A stretch of 64,000 bases of DNA from Salinisphaera sp. GTDB lineage: Bacteria > Pseudomonadota > Gammaproteobacteria > Nevskiales > Salinisphaeraceae. The DNA lies in assembly GCF_002729955.1 (NCBI RefSeq), contig NZ_PBYA01000034.1:20775-84774 (forward strand), given 5' to 3'. The notes under the pieces were generated by a model. It saw nothing but the letters and a program-made list of their open reading frames with translations. It was not told the origin of the DNA and did not search any database. Shown here in pieces: positions 63,465 to 64,000 of this stretch. The translations under genes were made by a program, and so were the position numbers. Position 1 is the first letter of the stretch. Every line of letters begins with the position of its first letter.

Positions 63465-64000
63465 GGGCGCGACAACATCGCGAGGTGGGAAATCGAGGCG
63501 GGTATTGTACGCGTTGGCGGGCGCGGTCGTGGGCCGCGGCCCGGCAAGCGAAGCGACTGCCAATCACGGCCCAAACAACCCATCTACGCAATCCACGAAC
63601 CGATGGGTTCTCGATCTTGGCTCAAACGCAGCTGCTGCACTCAGGCAAGTAGGTTGTCCGCAAATGAACGCGAAGACACGCGAATAAGGCGAAAGGGAGA
63701 TTGCTCGAAGGCCGGGCGGTGAGATGTTCGCGCCGTACGCTAACGGCAATTCGCAGAGGGTGCCTGTGTGCGCAGTTCGGTAAGCGAGCGTGTGATGGCT
63801 TCGTTCCTCAAGCGGAACCACAGATTACGCAGATTGCACAGATGAGGAAGCGCGTGGCGCGTGCGTCAGACGACAGCGAACGACCGCGACTTCTTGTCTT
63901 TGATCTGCGTGATCTGCGTCGATCTGCGGACTTTTTCATCCGGCCATCGCTACCAGGATCAGGACGCCAATGCAGTCGGCCTCGCACCACGGCCAAATCA
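63465..64000. other. Non-coding tail with dispersed repeat
   Basis: No credible gene. Most of it is the repeat at 63652-63930; the rest, including the final ~70 bases, holds nothing recognised. Confidence 0.6.
63652..63930 (+). repeat. Long dispersed intergenic repeat, copy 3
   Basis: It has the same block order as 56780-57050: TTGTCCGCAAATGAACGCGA, GCTCGAAGGCCGGGCGG, GCTTCGTTCCTCAAGCGGAA, CCACAGATTACGCAGATTGC, CAGCGAACGACCGCGACTTC, ATCTGCGGAC. Some blocks are diverged or have small indels. Confidence 0.85.

Overview
The window is GC-rich chromosomal DNA from a gammaproteobacterium. The evidence is the linked surA/lptD pair diverging from the amgK/murU peptidoglycan-recycling pair, an Iα-type AroG, LexA, HtpG and Uup, and Fur-box-controlled TonB receptors. 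A Marinobacter-type two-domain fatty acyl reductase and a TVP38/oxidoreductase fusion suggest a marine or halotolerant, lipid-storing lineage. A Salinisphaera-like genus is my guess only and is not proven by the sequence.

Region by region. Positions 1-7250 hold envelope biogenesis: surA and lptD on the minus strand, amgK-murU divergent, and a coupled pair of DUF4398/OmpA-type lipoproteins. Positions 7300-8810 hold lexA and a phasin-like protein with a basic histone-like tail. Positions 8810-9650 are non-coding and hold dispersed repeats plus a striking tandem array made from the 3' end of folE2. Positions 9650-14320 hold folE2, hinT, the acyl reductase and aroG. Positions 14539-25600 hold mainly housekeeping and transport genes: the TVP38-flavoprotein fusion, a TauE-type permease, a tiny membrane protein coupled to a thioesterase, YggU, GlsB, an SDR, DUF1232, an FMN glutamate-synthase-like protein, mutM, an SBF-family transporter and an MFS transporter. 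Positions 25770-31870 hold a metallophosphoesterase, a frameshifted OprB-like porin, and a sitABCD-type Mn/Fe ABC operon; the porin and the operon diverge from a palindrome that resembles MntR/DtxR operators. Positions 31920-36570 hold a metal module: a DUF6607 protein, an SO_0444-type Cu/Zn exporter with Cys-rich inserts, and a divergent TonB receptor. Positions 36570-44550 hold the most unusual locus, three tandem paralogous exported proteins of a family I do not recognise followed by a coupled MORN-variant exported protein. Positions 44960-52420 are an iron-acquisition island: two TonB siderophore receptors, a PepSY-flavodoxin reductase, two Fur boxes, and a possible Fur-controlled short RNA. 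Positions 52510-64000 hold a lipoprotein, a TraB-family protein, a VOC-DUF429 fusion, a zinc alcohol dehydrogenase, a small VOC protein, an unknown protein, htpG, two small exported or anchored proteins, uup, and two near-copies of a long dispersed intergenic repeat.

Working together: SurA chaperones outer-membrane beta-barrels, and LptD itself is one; the TonB receptors and the porin are further likely clients. Fur and an MntR-like repressor appear to set iron and manganese import separately. AmgK and MurU feed recovered MurNAc back to UDP-MurNAc. The strongest leads for new biology are the triple-paralog/MORN locus, the Fur-box/terminator unit at 49957-50060, the folE2-tail tandem array, and the 4-bp duplication that breaks the porin next to the Mn operon. 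No CRISPR array, rRNA, recognisable tRNA, transposase or phage gene was seen.
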